DNA of 64,000 nt from WHSV01 sp050693935 (GTDB lineage: Bacteria > Actinomycetota > CADDZG01 > WHSQ01): the NCBI GenBank assembly GCA_050693935.1, contig JBOGWU010000277.1, positions 5,997 to 69,996 on the forward strand. Reading direction: 5' to 3'. A program made the position numbers and the translations under genes. Every line of letters begins with the position of its first letter. Positions within the stretch are counted from its first letter, which is position 1. The notes beneath the pieces are model-generated. The model ran no database searches, was not told where the DNA came from, and worked only from the letters and a program-made list of their open reading frames with translations. Shown one piece after another: positions 43,809 through 52,493 of the stretch.

Positions 43809-44591
43809 TCAACGGCCTTTGAACTCGGCCTTCCCCGGACCGCTGGCTACGAACGACTCCATGCCGATCGTCTGGTCCTCGGTCGAGAAGAGCGCGGCGA
43901 AGGCCTGCCGTTCGATCGTGAGCGCGGTGGTCATATCGACATCGACGCCCTGTTGTATCGCTTGTTTGGCCGCCATGAGCGCCACCGCCGGCCCCGACGC
44001 GTAACCCCCGGCCAGCTCGAGGGCTCGCTCGTGCACCACCTCGGGCGCCACGACCTCGTTCACGAGTCCAATCCTGAGAGCCTCATCCGCATCGACGAAC
44101 CGTCCCGAGTAGATGATCTCCTTGGCGCGGCCAAGCCCCACGAGCCGGGGTAACCGCTGCGTTCCGCCCGCCCCTGGCATCACCCCTAGCAGGATCTCTG
44201 GCTGCCCGAGCTTCGAGTCCTCGGCACAGATGCGGAGGTCGCACGCAAGCGCTAGCTCGCACCCGCCTCCCAGGGCATAGCCGGTGATCGCCGCGATCGT
44301 GATCTGAGGCAGTTGCTCGAGGCGCGTGAAGACGTTCTGGAAGCGGCCGATGTAGCGGTACATCGTGGTGGTGTCCTGGGTGGCCATCTCTTTGATGTCG
44401 GCCCCGGCCGCGAACACCCGCTCGCCACCCCAGACGACGATCGCACGGGCGGCCTCGTTGGTCGCGAGCGCGTCGACCGCCTCGCCGATCTCGGTCGCCA
44501 CCTGTTCGTTGAGGGCGTTGACCTTCGGCCGGTCGAGCCGAATCGTCGCAACTCCGCTGTCGGACACCTCGTAGTTCACGAACTCGCCCAC
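43809..44591 (-). CDS. enoyl-CoA hydratase/isomerase
   Basis: This crotonase-fold enzyme has 260 residues and hydrates 2-enoyl-CoA esters in beta-oxidation. GTG 44591 has GGAGG 7 bases upstream. The oxyanion-hole residues lie in AGADIKEM and GYALGGGCELALACD, and both catalytic glutamates fit the hydratase pattern (GCELAL and GQPEILLG). The ending FVASGPGKAEFKGR is typical. It is separated from the mscR operon by 44 bases. Confidence 0.93.
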   Translation of the reverse strand: MGEFVNYEVSDSGVATIRLDRPKVNALNEQVATEIGEAVDALATNEAARAIVVWGGERVFAAGADIKEMATQDTTTMYRYIGRFQNVFTRLEQLPQITIAAITGYALGGGCELALACDLRICAEDSKLGQPEILLGVMPGAGGTQRLPRLVGLGRAKEIIYSGRFVDADEALRIGLVNEVVAPEVVHERALELAGGYASGPAVALMAAKQAIQQGVDVDMTTALTIERQAFAALFSTEDQTIGMESFVASGPGKAEFKGR

Positions 44592-44635
44592 GCGCCGGCC
44601 TCCACAATGATCGTCAGGTTGATCGTCCGTACAGG

Positions 44636-45256
44636 TTAGTAGCCTCGTGCAATCCACTCGTCGAGGTGCGGGAGCTCCGCTCCGATCGTCGTGGTGTCTC
44701 CATGACCCGGATACACCTTCGTTTCGCTCGGGAGCGTCAATAGCCTCGTACGAATGGACTCGATGATCGTCGGGAAGTCGGAGAACTTGCGCCCCGTCGC
44801 ACCCGGTCCCCCGTGGAACAACGTGTCGCCGACGAAGACGGCTTCGTGACCGTCGTAGAGACACACGCCGCCCGGTGAGTGCCCCGGGGTGTGCAACACC
44901 TGGAGGCGCGCGCCGGCGATGGTGAACATGTCCCCATCCTTTAGGTCGACATCCCATCTCTTGTTCGGATAGACCTGCTCCCACAGCTCCTGATCGCCGG
45001 GGTGCAGAGCGACCGGTGCGTTCAACTGGGGCTGGAGCTCATCGAGAGCGTTGATGTGATCGTTGTGCGCGTGCGTGCACACGATCAGGTTGACGGTTCT
45101 TCCCCCGACACCCTCGATGATCGCTTCGGCGCAGTGAGCCGCGTCGATCACCGCGCACTCCTTAGAGTCTCCGACGATCCAGATGTTGTCCTCGACGTCG
45201 AAGTCCTCGCCGTCGAGACTGAACACTCCCTTGGTCACCACCCGATCGATCCTCAT
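44636..45256 (-). CDS. MBL-fold hydrolase paired with mscR
   Basis: This 206-residue metallo-beta-lactamase protein has THAHNDHINAL, HTPGHSPGGVCLYD, FVGDTLFHGGPG and VYPGHGD, so all zinc ligands are present. ATG 45256 overlaps the mscR stop as ATGA. In mycobacteria the gene next to mscR (Rv2259/Rv2260) also encodes an MBL protein, thought to hydrolyse S-formylmycothiol or a related thioester. The same role is the best guess here. Confidence 0.9.
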   Translation of the reverse strand: MRIDRVVTKGVFSLDGEDFDVEDNIWIVGDSKECAVIDAAHCAEAIIEGVGGRTVNLIVCTHAHNDHINALDELQPQLNAPVALHPGDQELWEQVYPNKRWDVDLKDGDMFTIAGARLQVLHTPGHSPGGVCLYDGHEAVFVGDTLFHGGPGATGRKFSDFPTIIESIRTRLLTLPSETKVYPGHGDTTTIGAELPHLDEWIARGY

Positions 45257-46344
45257 GTGTTTAACACCACGACCGAGCGCAGCACCTCGCCCGCCTCCAT
45301 CTTGCGAAACGCGTCCTCCACGTCGTCGAGGCCGATGCGTTCGCTGACGAAGCGGTCGAGGTCCAGCCGGCCCTGAAGGTAGAGGTCGATCAACATGGGG
45401 AAGTCGCGCGTCGGCAGGCAATCCCCGTACCACGCCGGCTTGAGGGCACCGCCACGCCCGTAGAACTCGATCATCGGAAGCTCGATCATCATGGCCGGAT
45501 TCGGCACACCGGCCTGCACCAGCGTTCCGGCGAGGTCGCGCGCAAAGAAAGCCTGCTTCATCACGTCGGGATGTCCCACCGCCTCGATGGTCACGTCGGC
45601 GCCGAAGCCGCCGGTCAGCTCCCTGATGGCCTCGACCGGATCCGTCTTCGACGAGTCGATGGTGTGAGTCGCGCCGAAGTCCTCGGCCCAGGTGAGCTTG
45701 GTGGGATCGATATCGACTCCGATGATCTTCGCTGCACCGGCGAGCTTGGCCCCGAGGATGGCCGCGTCTCCCACTCCCCCACAGCCGAACACCGCAACGG
45801 AGTCGCCGCGCGTGACACCGCCGGTGTACATCGCCGCGCCGAGGCCCGCCATCACGCCACAGCCGATCAGCCCCGCGGTCTCGGGCGGCGCGTCGGCGTT
45901 CACCTTGATCGCCTGCCCCGCGGCAACCAGCGTCTTGGGTGTGAGCACACCGATGCCGAGCGCCGGGCTCAACGGGGTTCCATCCGACAACGTCATGGGT
46001 TGCGTCGCGTTGGCCGACTCGAAGCAGTACCACGGCCGCCCCCTTCTGCAAGAGCGGCACTCACCGCAGGGAGCGCGCCACGCCAGGATGACGAAGTCCC
46101 CCGGTTCGAGATCGGTCACGTCCTCCCCAACTGCTTCGACCACGCCGGCCGCCTCGTGGCCCAGCAGGAAGGGATAGTCGTCGTTGATCGCTCCCACCTT
46201 GTAGTGAAGGTCGGTGTGGCAGACGCCGCACGCCTGCACGGCGACGAGCGCCTCACCCGGGCCCGGATCGGGAACCGAGATGGTGGCTATCTCGACCGGC
46301 TCGCCCTTGGTGCGCGAGATGACTCCCTTGACCTCGTGGGGCAC
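45253..46344 (-). CDS. mscR: mycothiol-dependent formaldehyde dehydrogenase / S-nitrosomycothiol reductase
   Basis: This zinc alcohol dehydrogenase of class III type (363 codons) oxidises S-hydroxymethyl-mycothiol and can reduce S-nitrosomycothiol. GTG 46344 has AAGGAG 6 bases upstream, and VPHEVKGVISRTKG is the mycothiol-enzyme N-terminus. Catalytic-zinc ligands are in ACGVCHTD (Cys42) and GHE (His63); structural-zinc cysteines are 93, 96, 99 and 107. The NAD fold has GCGGVGDAA. The presence of this enzyme implies that the organism makes mycothiol, a thiol specific to actinobacteria. Confidence 0.94.
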   Translation of the reverse strand: MPHEVKGVISRTKGEPVEIATISVPDPGPGEALVAVQACGVCHTDLHYKVGAINDDYPFLLGHEAAGVVEAVGEDVTDLEPGDFVILAWRAPCGECRSCRRGRPWYCFESANATQPMTLSDGTPLSPALGIGVLTPKTLVAAGQAIKVNADAPPETAGLIGCGVMAGLGAAMYTGGVTRGDSVAVFGCGGVGDAAILGAKLAGAAKIIGVDIDPTKLTWAEDFGATHTIDSSKTDPVEAIRELTGGFGADVTIEAVGHPDVMKQAFFARDLAGTLVQAGVPNPAMMIELPMIEFYGRGGALKPAWYGDCLPTRDFPMLIDLYLQGRLDLDRFVSERIGLDDVEDAFRKMEAGEVLRSVVVLNT

Positions 46345-46471
46345 GTCCGTCTCCTTGTTCGCGTGAATCGAAGAGTCGCCAGGGTAAGCGAGGCGCGGTC
46401 TCTCAAAGGGACCGTTGTGCACTAACGTCAACCTCGGACGACGAAGTCGACTGCGACCGGGAGGCTGAAGC

Positions 46472-47794
46472 GTGTCTGACAAACTGCTCGACGAACTGAT
46501 CCAGTGGCTGCGAATCCCATCGATCTCCTCGGGCGGCGGAGACCCGCAGGACCTGGCACGGGCCGCCGAGTGGGCGCGCGACTACATCGTCGCGGCCGGG
46601 GGTGCAGCCGAGGTCGTGTCGACAAAGCTCAATCCGCTGGTGGTAGGCGAGCTTCGCTCCGCGGATCCCGGTGCCCCGACCGTCATCATCTACGGTCACT
46701 ACGACGTCCAGAGCGCCGACCCCCTCGATGCTTGGACCTCACCCCCCTTCGAGCCCGAGATCCGCGACGATCGCCTCTACGCGCGCGGGGCAGCCGACGA
46801 CAAGGGCAACTTCTTCCCGTTGCTCTACGTAGCCTGCGAGCTGGCACGCGCCGGCGAGCTCCCGCTCAATATTCGCGTCCTCTCAGAGGGCGAGGAGGAG
46901 GTCGGCGGCGATAGCGTCGGCAAGTGGGTGATGGCCGACGAGCGCGGCGCGGACTGCGCGATCGTGTTCGACGGCGGGATGTTGGATGAGGCCACTCCGG
47001 CCCTGACGTTGGGCGTGCGCGGCATGGTGTCGATGTCAATCGAAGTGCACGCGGCGCGCGGGAACCTGCATTCGGGTCACTTCGGAGGCAGCGCTCTCAA
47101 CGCGACGCATGTCTTGCAGCGGATGATTGCAAACGTCCTACCGGGACCCGACGGCCGCCTCCGCGACGAGCTTCGCGTTGGCTTGGCCGGCCCCACCGAC
47201 GAAGAGCTGAAGTCATGGGCGCAGCTCCCCAACCCGGCGGAGATGTTCGAGCAGGTTGGAGCCCGGCCGATCCACGCGGGCTCGACCGAGTCCTATTACG
47301 AGCAGAGTTGGACCGACGCATCGATCGACGTGAACGGCATCGCAGGCGGCGACGCGGTGCAGAAGCGGACGATCATCCCCGCGGCCGCCAGCGCCAAGCT
47401 GTCGATGCGGCTCGCTCCCAACCAGACGGGAGCGGAGATGGGACCAATCCTCGAGGGCCTGGTGCGTGAGGGAGTCCCCGACGGCGCCGACGTGGAGATC
47501 ACGTGGGACACCGGCGATGCGGCGTCATTCGACCCCGCCGATCCTGCACTGGCGCTCGGCATCGAGGCGCTGGAGGAAGCCTGCGGCGCCGCGCCCGCGC
47601 TGATTCGCTCCGGCGGCTCGATTCCGGTGCTGGCCTCCTTTGCGGCGCGAGGCATCCCGACCATCCTGAGCGGGTTCGTCCTCGCCGACGACAACCTGCA
47701 CGCGCCCGACGAGAGCTATCGGCTCGAGAGCCTGCGGCTGGGCGAGGCCGCCGCCCGGGCCCTATACGCGAAGTTGGCGACGCTGCGCCGTTGA
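46472..47794 (+). CDS. M20-family dipeptidase/peptidase
   Basis: This is a zinc peptidase of 440 residues. Zinc ligands lie in YGHYDVQ (His76, catalytic Asp78), GAADDKG (Asp109), the Glu-Glu pair at EGEEEVGG (141-142), and the C-terminal LADDNLHAPDE. The dimerisation lid domain covers about 190-320. The GTG start has GGGAGG 7 bases upstream. It has no signal peptide, so it acts in the cytoplasm, probably on dipeptides or N-acyl amino acids. The transcript likely ends at the hairpin 47812-47848. Confidence 0.92.
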   Translation: MSDKLLDELIQWLRIPSISSGGGDPQDLARAAEWARDYIVAAGGAAEVVSTKLNPLVVGELRSADPGAPTVIIYGHYDVQSADPLDAWTSPPFEPEIRDDRLYARGAADDKGNFFPLLYVACELARAGELPLNIRVLSEGEEEVGGDSVGKWVMADERGADCAIVFDGGMLDEATPALTLGVRGMVSMSIEVHAARGNLHSGHFGGSALNATHVLQRMIANVLPGPDGRLRDELRVGLAGPTDEELKSWAQLPNPAEMFEQVGARPIHAGSTESYYEQSWTDASIDVNGIAGGDAVQKRTIIPAAASAKLSMRLAPNQTGAEMGPILEGLVREGVPDGADVEITWDTGDAASFDPADPALALGIEALEEACGAAPALIRSGGSIPVLASFAARGIPTILSGFVLADDNLHAPDESYRLESLRLGEAAARALYAKLATLRR

Positions 47795-47811
47795 GCGTGC
47801 CACATGCTAAG

Positions 47812-47848
47812 TCGCTTGGAGAGGCTTGATCACTCCTTCTCCAAGCGA
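47812..47848. terminator. bidirectional hairpin terminator between M20 peptidase and TetR genes
   Basis: TCGCTTGGAGA (47812-47822) is perfectly complementary to TCTCCAAGCGA (47838-47848), an 11-bp stem with a 15-base loop. It spans the stop codon of the convergent TetR gene and the 3' flank of the peptidase gene. No long T-run follows, so termination may be partial. Confidence 0.55.
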
Positions 47849-48519
47849 TCTCCCTGCTTGCGCACCGGGAGCTCGAGAGCCGACGCGGGAGCAAGCGCCT
47901 TGTAGAAGAGCTCCTTGGCTGCGGCCGCGAGACGATCAAGATCGGGTGGATTGCCGAACGTGATGGCCGTCCCCATGCTGAAGCTCATCGCCGCGTTCAG
48001 CAGATAGGCGCACATCTCGGGATCGCTCGCGTGTAGAAGCCCGGTCTCGGTCCCCGCCTCGATGGCGCGGGTAAGGAACTCGATGAAGTGTCGCTCCGCG
48101 GTCAGTACCTCTTCCGAGATGCCGGACTGCCACAGGTGGCGGGTTATCACCTCGCACTCTCGCCGGTGCTCGACGATGTATTCGAATAGCGAGTCGATGA
48201 TGTCGTCGATCGCATCGCGGTAATCCACCGGCTCGCCCCGCTCGAGCGCTGCGAAATAGTCACCCGCGCCGGCCAAAAACCGCTCCTCCATCCCCTTGTG
48301 GAAGTCGCCGTGCAGGGCCAGCAGGACGTCGTTCTTGGAGGGGAAGTAGAGGTACATCGTTCCGATGGCAACCCCTGCCCTGGTGGCGATGCTCTGCACC
48401 GTGGTCTCGTCGAAGCCCTTCTCGAGAAACAGGTCGAGGGCGGCGTCCAGGAACTCCTGGCGGCGCTCGCCCCGGGGCTTGGAGACTCTCTTCCTGGGTG
48501 TCTCGACGGCTTCGTCCAT
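47830..48519 (-). CDS. TetR-family transcriptional regulator
   Basis: This 229-residue repressor has an N-terminal helix-turn-helix (about 20-65): FLDAALDLFLEKGFDETTV, ATRAGVAIGTMYLYFPSK. The ligand-binding domain is helical with YLLNAAMSFSMGTAITFG near the C-terminus, close to the FadR/AcrR-like group that senses acyl-CoA or lipids. It is divergent from a small gene, with two 17-bp operator-like repeats (48606-48642) in the intergenic region. Confidence 0.93.
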   Translation of the reverse strand: MDEAVETPRKRVSKPRGERRQEFLDAALDLFLEKGFDETTVQSIATRAGVAIGTMYLYFPSKNDVLLALHGDFHKGMEERFLAGAGDYFAALERGEPVDYRDAIDDIIDSLFEYIVEHRRECEVITRHLWQSGISEEVLTAERHFIEFLTRAIEAGTETGLLHASDPEMCAYLLNAAMSFSMGTAITFGNPPDLDRLAAAAKELFYKALAPASALELPVRKQGDRLEKE

Positions 48520-48605
48520 GGACTTGCTCTTCCGCCGCGGTGAACTCGGTTCAGTAAAGGCTACCAGGTGGGCCGAGCGACCCCCGTTACCGACTGCTTG
48601 ACTTA

Positions 48606-48622
48606 TGAATGAGATTCACTCA
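48606..48622. promoter_or_regulatory. TetR operator-like site 1
   Basis: TGAATGA-GA-TTCACTCA is an imperfect palindrome of TGARTGA half-sites, a pattern common for fatty-acid-type TetR repressors. It lies between the divergent TetR gene and a small gene. Confidence 0.6.
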
Positions 48623-48625
48623 GTA

Positions 48626-48642
48626 TGAATGACGTTCACTCA
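48626..48642. promoter_or_regulatory. TetR operator-like site 2
   Basis: TGAATGA-CG-TTCACTCA matches site 1 in 15 of 17 positions and is displaced by exactly 20 bases, so the two dimers would bind nearly the same face of the helix. It ends 18 bases before the small gene's start. Confidence 0.6.
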
Positions 48643-48660
48643 GCGACGGAGGGAGATGCG

Positions 48661-48903
48661 ATGAAAGCGACGAGGTCGAATCGAGCGCCCCTCGCCGGGG
48701 CCCTTCCCCACGACACCGCTCGCTCGTCGGGGGACCCTAGGAAGCAGGTGGTGGGAGTGATCCTTAGCGACGGAACCGTTTACACAGTGCCCGGCACACG
48801 CGACGATTCGCCGCGCGGCCCCTGGTCGCAGGGAAGGTTCTCGGGCTCCGGCTGGACCCTTTGGTGGGAGCGCAGGGTCACTACGAAGCAAGGCCGGCCC
48901 TGA
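48661..48903 (+). CDS. small protein of unknown function, TetR-controlled
   Basis: ATG 48661 has GGAGGGAG 5 bases upstream. The 80-residue product has a basic, low-complexity N-terminal half and a beta-rich C-terminal half (VVGVILSDGTVYTVPG, then SGWTLWWERRVTT). I recognise no family. It ends overlapping the convergent methyltransferase gene by 23 bases. It lies directly behind the doubled operator, so its expression is likely repressed by the TetR protein. Confidence 0.5.
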   Translation: MKATRSNRAPLAGALPHDTARSSGDPRKQVVGVILSDGTVYTVPGTRDDSPRGPWSQGRFSGSGWTLWWERRVTTKQGRP

Positions 48904-49615
48904 ACGCCTGGGTCTCGTAGGGCAACTCGAATGTGTCCCGACCCGAAAGGTCCGGGTGGCGCTCACACAGAGCCCCGATCTCGTCGAGCACTCGCCCTCG
49001 CTCCCGCTCGCTCAGGGTCGCAACCGCGCTGCGAGAACCGACATGGGCGAGCAGCGTGTCACGGTCGAGCATCTGGCTCGTGCGCCACTGCCGAGACTCG
49101 AAAGCCGCGAACCCCGGCAGCCGGCCCAGGTTCGCCCGAGTCTCGAGCGAGTTTTCGGCGCCTGCGATCCGCGTTACCTCGGCCACCCACCCCACCGACT
49201 CGTCGCGAACGTTCCAGATAAGGCCCAACCTTCCGCCGGGCGACAACAGACGCCGAATCTCGGGAACGGCGCGCTCTTGATCGAACCAGTGGAAGGCCTG
49301 AGCTACTACTACCGCCTCCGCCCAGTGAGATCGCACCGGTGTGGCCTCGGCGACCGAGCAGGCCGCCATTGCCGAGGGCACTGTTCGTCGCAACTCCGAC
49401 ACCATGCGGTGCTGAGGTTCGAGCGCCACCACTTCGGCGGCGAGAGCGACCAAGGCGCCGGTCAGTTTTCCCGTCCCCGCGCCCAGGTCGACGATCCTGC
49501 TCGACTCACCTACCAGCCAGCGCACCGCGTCGGCCGGGTAGGTGGCTCGACCTCGCTCGTACTCGGTGGCGGTTCGTCCGAACGAAGTCGCGCGCGCGGC
49601 TCGCGCTCGATCCAC
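48881..49615 (-). CDS. class I SAM-dependent methyltransferase
   Basis: This 244-residue protein starts at GTG 49615. RIVDLGAGTGKLTGAL is motif I, ALEPQHRMV the strand-2 end and VVVAQAFHWFDQERA the motif characteristic of methyltransferase-11 proteins of the SAM-dependent biosynthesis-type group (AFHWF). Substrate unknown. Confidence 0.88.
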   Translation of the reverse strand: MDRARAARATSFGRTATEYERGRATYPADAVRWLVGESSRIVDLGAGTGKLTGALVALAAEVVALEPQHRMVSELRRTVPSAMAACSVAEATPVRSHWAEAVVVAQAFHWFDQERAVPEIRRLLSPGGRLGLIWNVRDESVGWVAEVTRIAGAENSLETRANLGRLPGFAAFESRQWRTSQMLDRDTLLAHVGSRSAVATLSERERGRVLDEIGALCERHPDLSGRDTFELPYETQAFRAGLAS

Positions 49616-49624
49616 GCCCGATAC

Positions 49625-50692
49625 CTATCCCTTCAGGACTCGCTCGACGATCGCGTCGCCGATCTCGGTCGTCGAAGCGCGGCCCCCGAGATCGGGCGAC
49701 TTGATCCCCTCCGAGAGCGTGACTTCTATGGCGTCCATCACCAGATCTCCAAGCTCGCCCAGATCGTAGAAGTCGAGCAACATCTTCGCCGTCCAGATCT
49801 GACCGATCGGGTTTGCGATTCCCTTGCCGGCGATGTCTGGAGCCGAGCCGTGCACGGGCTCGAACATCGAGGGCGCCGTGCGGTCGGGATTGAGGTTGGC
49901 GGCCGGCGCGACACCGATGCTGCCCATTATGGCTCCGCCGATGTCCGTCAGGATGTCGCCGAGCAAGTTGGAGGCGACCACCACGTCCAGCGTGTGCGGT
50001 CGAGTCACGAAGAAGGCGGCGAGGGCGTCGGCGAGCACCAGCCGGGCTTCAATCGACGGGTAGTCCTGAGCCACCTCCCTGAAGACATCGTCCCAAAACG
50101 GCATGGTGTAGACGATCCCGTTGGACTTGGTGGCGCCGACGACCTCCTTGCGGCCCTGGGATGTGGCGAGCTCGAACGCGCAGCGAACCGCTCGGGTAAC
50201 GCCGAGGCGCGAGAAGTAGTTGACCTGCATCGCCGCCTCATGCTCGGTGCCCGAGTGGATGCGGCCGCCAACGTCTGAGTACTCGCCCTCGGAGTTCTCG
50301 CGCACGACCATGAAATCGATGTCGCCAGGCTCCCGGTCGCGCAACGGACTGTGCATCCCTCGCAACAGCTTGACCGGTCGCAGGTTCACGTACTGCCGGA
50401 AGTGACGGCGGATCGGGATGAGCAGTCCCCACAGACTCACGTGGTCGGGAACGCCCGGCCACCCCACCGCACCCAAAAGGATCGTGTCGAAGCCGGCCAG
50501 TGTCTCGAGGGCGTCATCCGGCATCATCTTGTCGTGCTGAAGGTAGTACTCGCAGCCCCACGAGAAATCCTGGAACTCGAACTTGAGCCCTCCGTGCACC
50601 CGTGCAGCCGCATCGAGCACGCGGCGCGCCTCGACGACGACCTCCGGCCCGATGCCGTCGCCCGGTATGCACGCAACCCTGATCACCGACAC
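49625..50692 (-). CDS. tartrate/D-malate dehydrogenase-type beta-decarboxylating dehydrogenase
   Basis: This 355-residue enzyme belongs to the isocitrate/isopropylmalate dehydrogenase superfamily and is closest to tartrate dehydrogenase/decarboxylase or D-malate dehydrogenase. PGDGIGPEV at the N-terminus, LLGAVGWPGVPDHVSLW, VRENSEGEYSDVGGR and EPVHGSAPDIAGKGIANPI are the family motifs. GTG 50692 overlaps the SDR stop by 10 bases, so the two are co-transcribed. NAD(P) and Mn2+/Mg2+ would be cofactors. It is divergent from the IclR-controlled transporter operon. Confidence 0.9.
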   Translation of the reverse strand: MSVIRVACIPGDGIGPEVVVEARRVLDAAARVHGGLKFEFQDFSWGCEYYLQHDKMMPDDALETLAGFDTILLGAVGWPGVPDHVSLWGLLIPIRRHFRQYVNLRPVKLLRGMHSPLRDREPGDIDFMVVRENSEGEYSDVGGRIHSGTEHEAAMQVNYFSRLGVTRAVRCAFELATSQGRKEVVGATKSNGIVYTMPFWDDVFREVAQDYPSIEARLVLADALAAFFVTRPHTLDVVVASNLLGDILTDIGGAIMGSIGVAPAANLNPDRTAPSMFEPVHGSAPDIAGKGIANPIGQIWTAKMLLDFYDLGELGDLVMDAIEVTLSEGIKSPDLGGRASTTEIGDAIVERVLKG

Positions 50693-51441
50693 AAAAGACC
50701 TCCGTTCACGTTGACGGTTTCCCCGGTGATGAACGCGGCCTCGTCGGAGACGAGGAAACGAACCGTGGCGGCCACCTCTTCGGGACGGCCCCTGCGCCCA
50801 ACCGGAATGCGTCGCTCATCATGATGCTTTGGCTCTTCACCGCTCCTGACCGTGTCGATCATTCCCGGCGACACCGTATTCACAGTGACGTTGTGCTCCG
50901 CGAACTCGAGTGCGAGCGCCTTGGTTAGGCCCAGCAGCGCGGCCTTGGCCGTTACGACGTGGGCGCGATGCGTGGCGCCGGTCTGCCCCGTCAGCCCACC
51001 GATCATCACGATGCGGCCCCAGCCGGCCTCGACCATGTCGGGAAGGACCTCACGGCTGGTGAAAAAGGCGCCGTCCACGATGACATCGACGATCTCTCGC
51101 CATTGGTCGTGCGATAGCTCGAGGAACGAAGCTTCGCGGCGCACGGCGGCGGCATGCACCAAGATCGTCGGAGGACCAAGCTCCCGTCGCACTCGATCCA
51201 CCGCGGCCCTCACCGCAGACTCGTCTCGAACGTCCGCGACCAAGGCCAGTGCTCGCCGTCCCCGAGCGCGCACCTCGTCGGCGACGCCGGAGGCCGCGGA
51301 GCCATCGGAGCCCACCAACACCGCGACGTCGGCCTCAGAGGAAGCCAGCTGGAGCGCGATGGCTCGTCCGATGTTGCGTCCTCCCCCGGTCACGAGCGCG
51401 ATCCGTGGAATGGAATGCTCCCCGTCGGTTCTGCTGGTCAC
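50683..51441 (-). CDS. SDR-family oxidoreductase lacking the usual catalytic Ser and Tyr
   Basis: This 252-residue short-chain dehydrogenase has a normal cofactor site (ALVTGGGRNIGRA) and a complete C-terminus (VRFLVSDEAAFITGETVNVNGG). In the catalytic region, IVMIGGLTG has Gly where Ser is usual, and HRAHVVTAKAALLGLTKALA keeps the Lys but has Val four positions before it instead of Tyr. His lies one position further upstream and may substitute. It is the first gene of the minus-strand pair with the tartrate-type dehydrogenase. The start is given as ATG 51441. Confidence 0.87.
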   Translation of the reverse strand: MTSRTDGEHSIPRIALVTGGGRNIGRAIALQLASSEADVAVLVGSDGSAASGVADEVRARGRRALALVADVRDESAVRAAVDRVRRELGPPTILVHAAAVRREASFLELSHDQWREIVDVIVDGAFFTSREVLPDMVEAGWGRIVMIGGLTGQTGATHRAHVVTAKAALLGLTKALALEFAEHNVTVNTVSPGMIDTVRSGEEPKHHDERRIPVGRRGRPEEVAATVRFLVSDEAAFITGETVNVNGGLLCR

Positions 51442-51546
51442 AGCGCGTCACCCTCGACTCGATTCGCACAGCCCGGACAAATGGTGCAGCGGCATCCGTA
51501 TGATATGCACCGCAGAGACGTCTACTACACGGAAAGGCATTCCACG
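51442..51546. promoter_or_regulatory. divergent promoter region of the SDR and IclR genes
   Basis: The region holds a short palindrome, GGAA (51531-51534) and TTCC (51540-51543), just in front of the iclR-type gene, which may be an autoregulatory site. No sigma-70-like boxes are obvious. Confidence 0.35.
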
Positions 51547-52356
51547 GTGCAGAACGACGGACCGAAGACCGTCCAGACGTTCGATCGAGCGGTCGCCATC
51601 CTGGACGCCTTCACCACCGACCGGCCGGAGCTTGGTGTCTCGGAGATCGCGCGTGTCACGGGACTGAGCCGGAGCACGGTTCACCGCCTTCTGGCGACGC
51701 TGCGCCGTCATGAGCTCGTGCAGCAGATTCCGACCACCAGGAACTACGCCCTCGGCCCCCATCTGCTCCGTCTCGCCCAGATCGCCTTCTCGAACGTCAA
51801 TCTGCAAAACGTGGCGAAGACGGTGATGATCGAACTGCGCGATCGGTGCGGCGAGACCGTGGGTCTTCACATTCGTCTCGGCCCGTTTACGCGCACGGTG
51901 CTGGATCAGGTCGAGAGCAAACAGGCTCTCCGCAGGACTTACAACGAGATCGGTGTGGCGATACCCATCTACCAGGGCGCGCCGGGAAAGGTGCTGCTCG
52001 GTAACGACGACCCCGAATTCCAGGAGAAGGTCCTGTCCGGCAAGCTCGAGGCCGCCACCACTCGCACGATCACGGACCCCGTCAAGCTGCGTGCGGAGCT
52101 CATACGCGCCAGGAAGAACGGCTACGCCTTCTCGTTCGAGGAGCGCGTGGTGGGCATCTCCACAGTGGCCGTGCCCATCGCGGATCACACGGGAGTGGTC
52201 ATCGCGGCCTTGAGCGTGACCGGCCCGAACAGCCGCGTCGGCCGCAAGCAACTACTCGAGTTCGTCCCCCATGCGCGGGATGCCGCACGGAGGATCTCGG
52301 CGAGCCTCGGGTTCACGGGCGACTTCCTGCCCCCCGCGTCGACCGCCACCTCCTAG
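51547..52356 (+). CDS. IclR-family transcriptional regulator
   Basis: This 269-residue regulator has a winged helix-turn-helix at about 8-70 (FDRAVAILDAF, LGVSEIARVTGLSRSTVHRLLATL) and an IclR effector domain (about 85-250) with AIPIYQGAPGKVLLG and SFEERVVGISTVAVPI. GTG 51547 has GGAAAGG upstream. It is placed between the SDR/dehydrogenase pair and the transporter operon, so it likely controls both according to a carboxylate effector. Confidence 0.93.
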   Translation: MQNDGPKTVQTFDRAVAILDAFTTDRPELGVSEIARVTGLSRSTVHRLLATLRRHELVQQIPTTRNYALGPHLLRLAQIAFSNVNLQNVAKTVMIELRDRCGETVGLHIRLGPFTRTVLDQVESKQALRRTYNEIGVAIPIYQGAPGKVLLGNDDPEFQEKVLSGKLEAATTRTITDPVKLRAELIRARKNGYAFSFEERVVGISTVAVPIADHTGVVIAALSVTGPNSRVGRKQLLEFVPHARDAARRISASLGFTGDFLPPASTATS

Positions 52357-52431
52357 TCGGCCGCTCTTTCTCCCAAATAGGGCGTTTGACGCATCCTGTA
52401 CTTCGACCTAACTTTGCATACAGTAGAATCA

Positions 52432-52450
52432 CGTTCCGCATCATGGAACG
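52432..52450. promoter_or_regulatory. IclR operator-like palindrome
   Basis: CGTTCC (52432-52437) and GGAACG (52445-52450) form a perfect 6-bp inverted repeat with a 7-base spacer, just after a TAGAAT (52424-52429) that may be a -10 box. It is 44 bases before the dehydrogenase start. TTCC/GGAA half-sites are usual for IclR proteins. Confidence 0.5.
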
Positions 52451-52493
52451 GCTCGTTGGATGCAACCAACCATGCATTCGGGGGGATGCAGGG

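Noticed and set aside
44636..46060. A 474-codon minus-strand frame
   Set aside because: Its first half is an out-of-frame reading of mscR; only the 206-residue MBL protein from 45256 is real.
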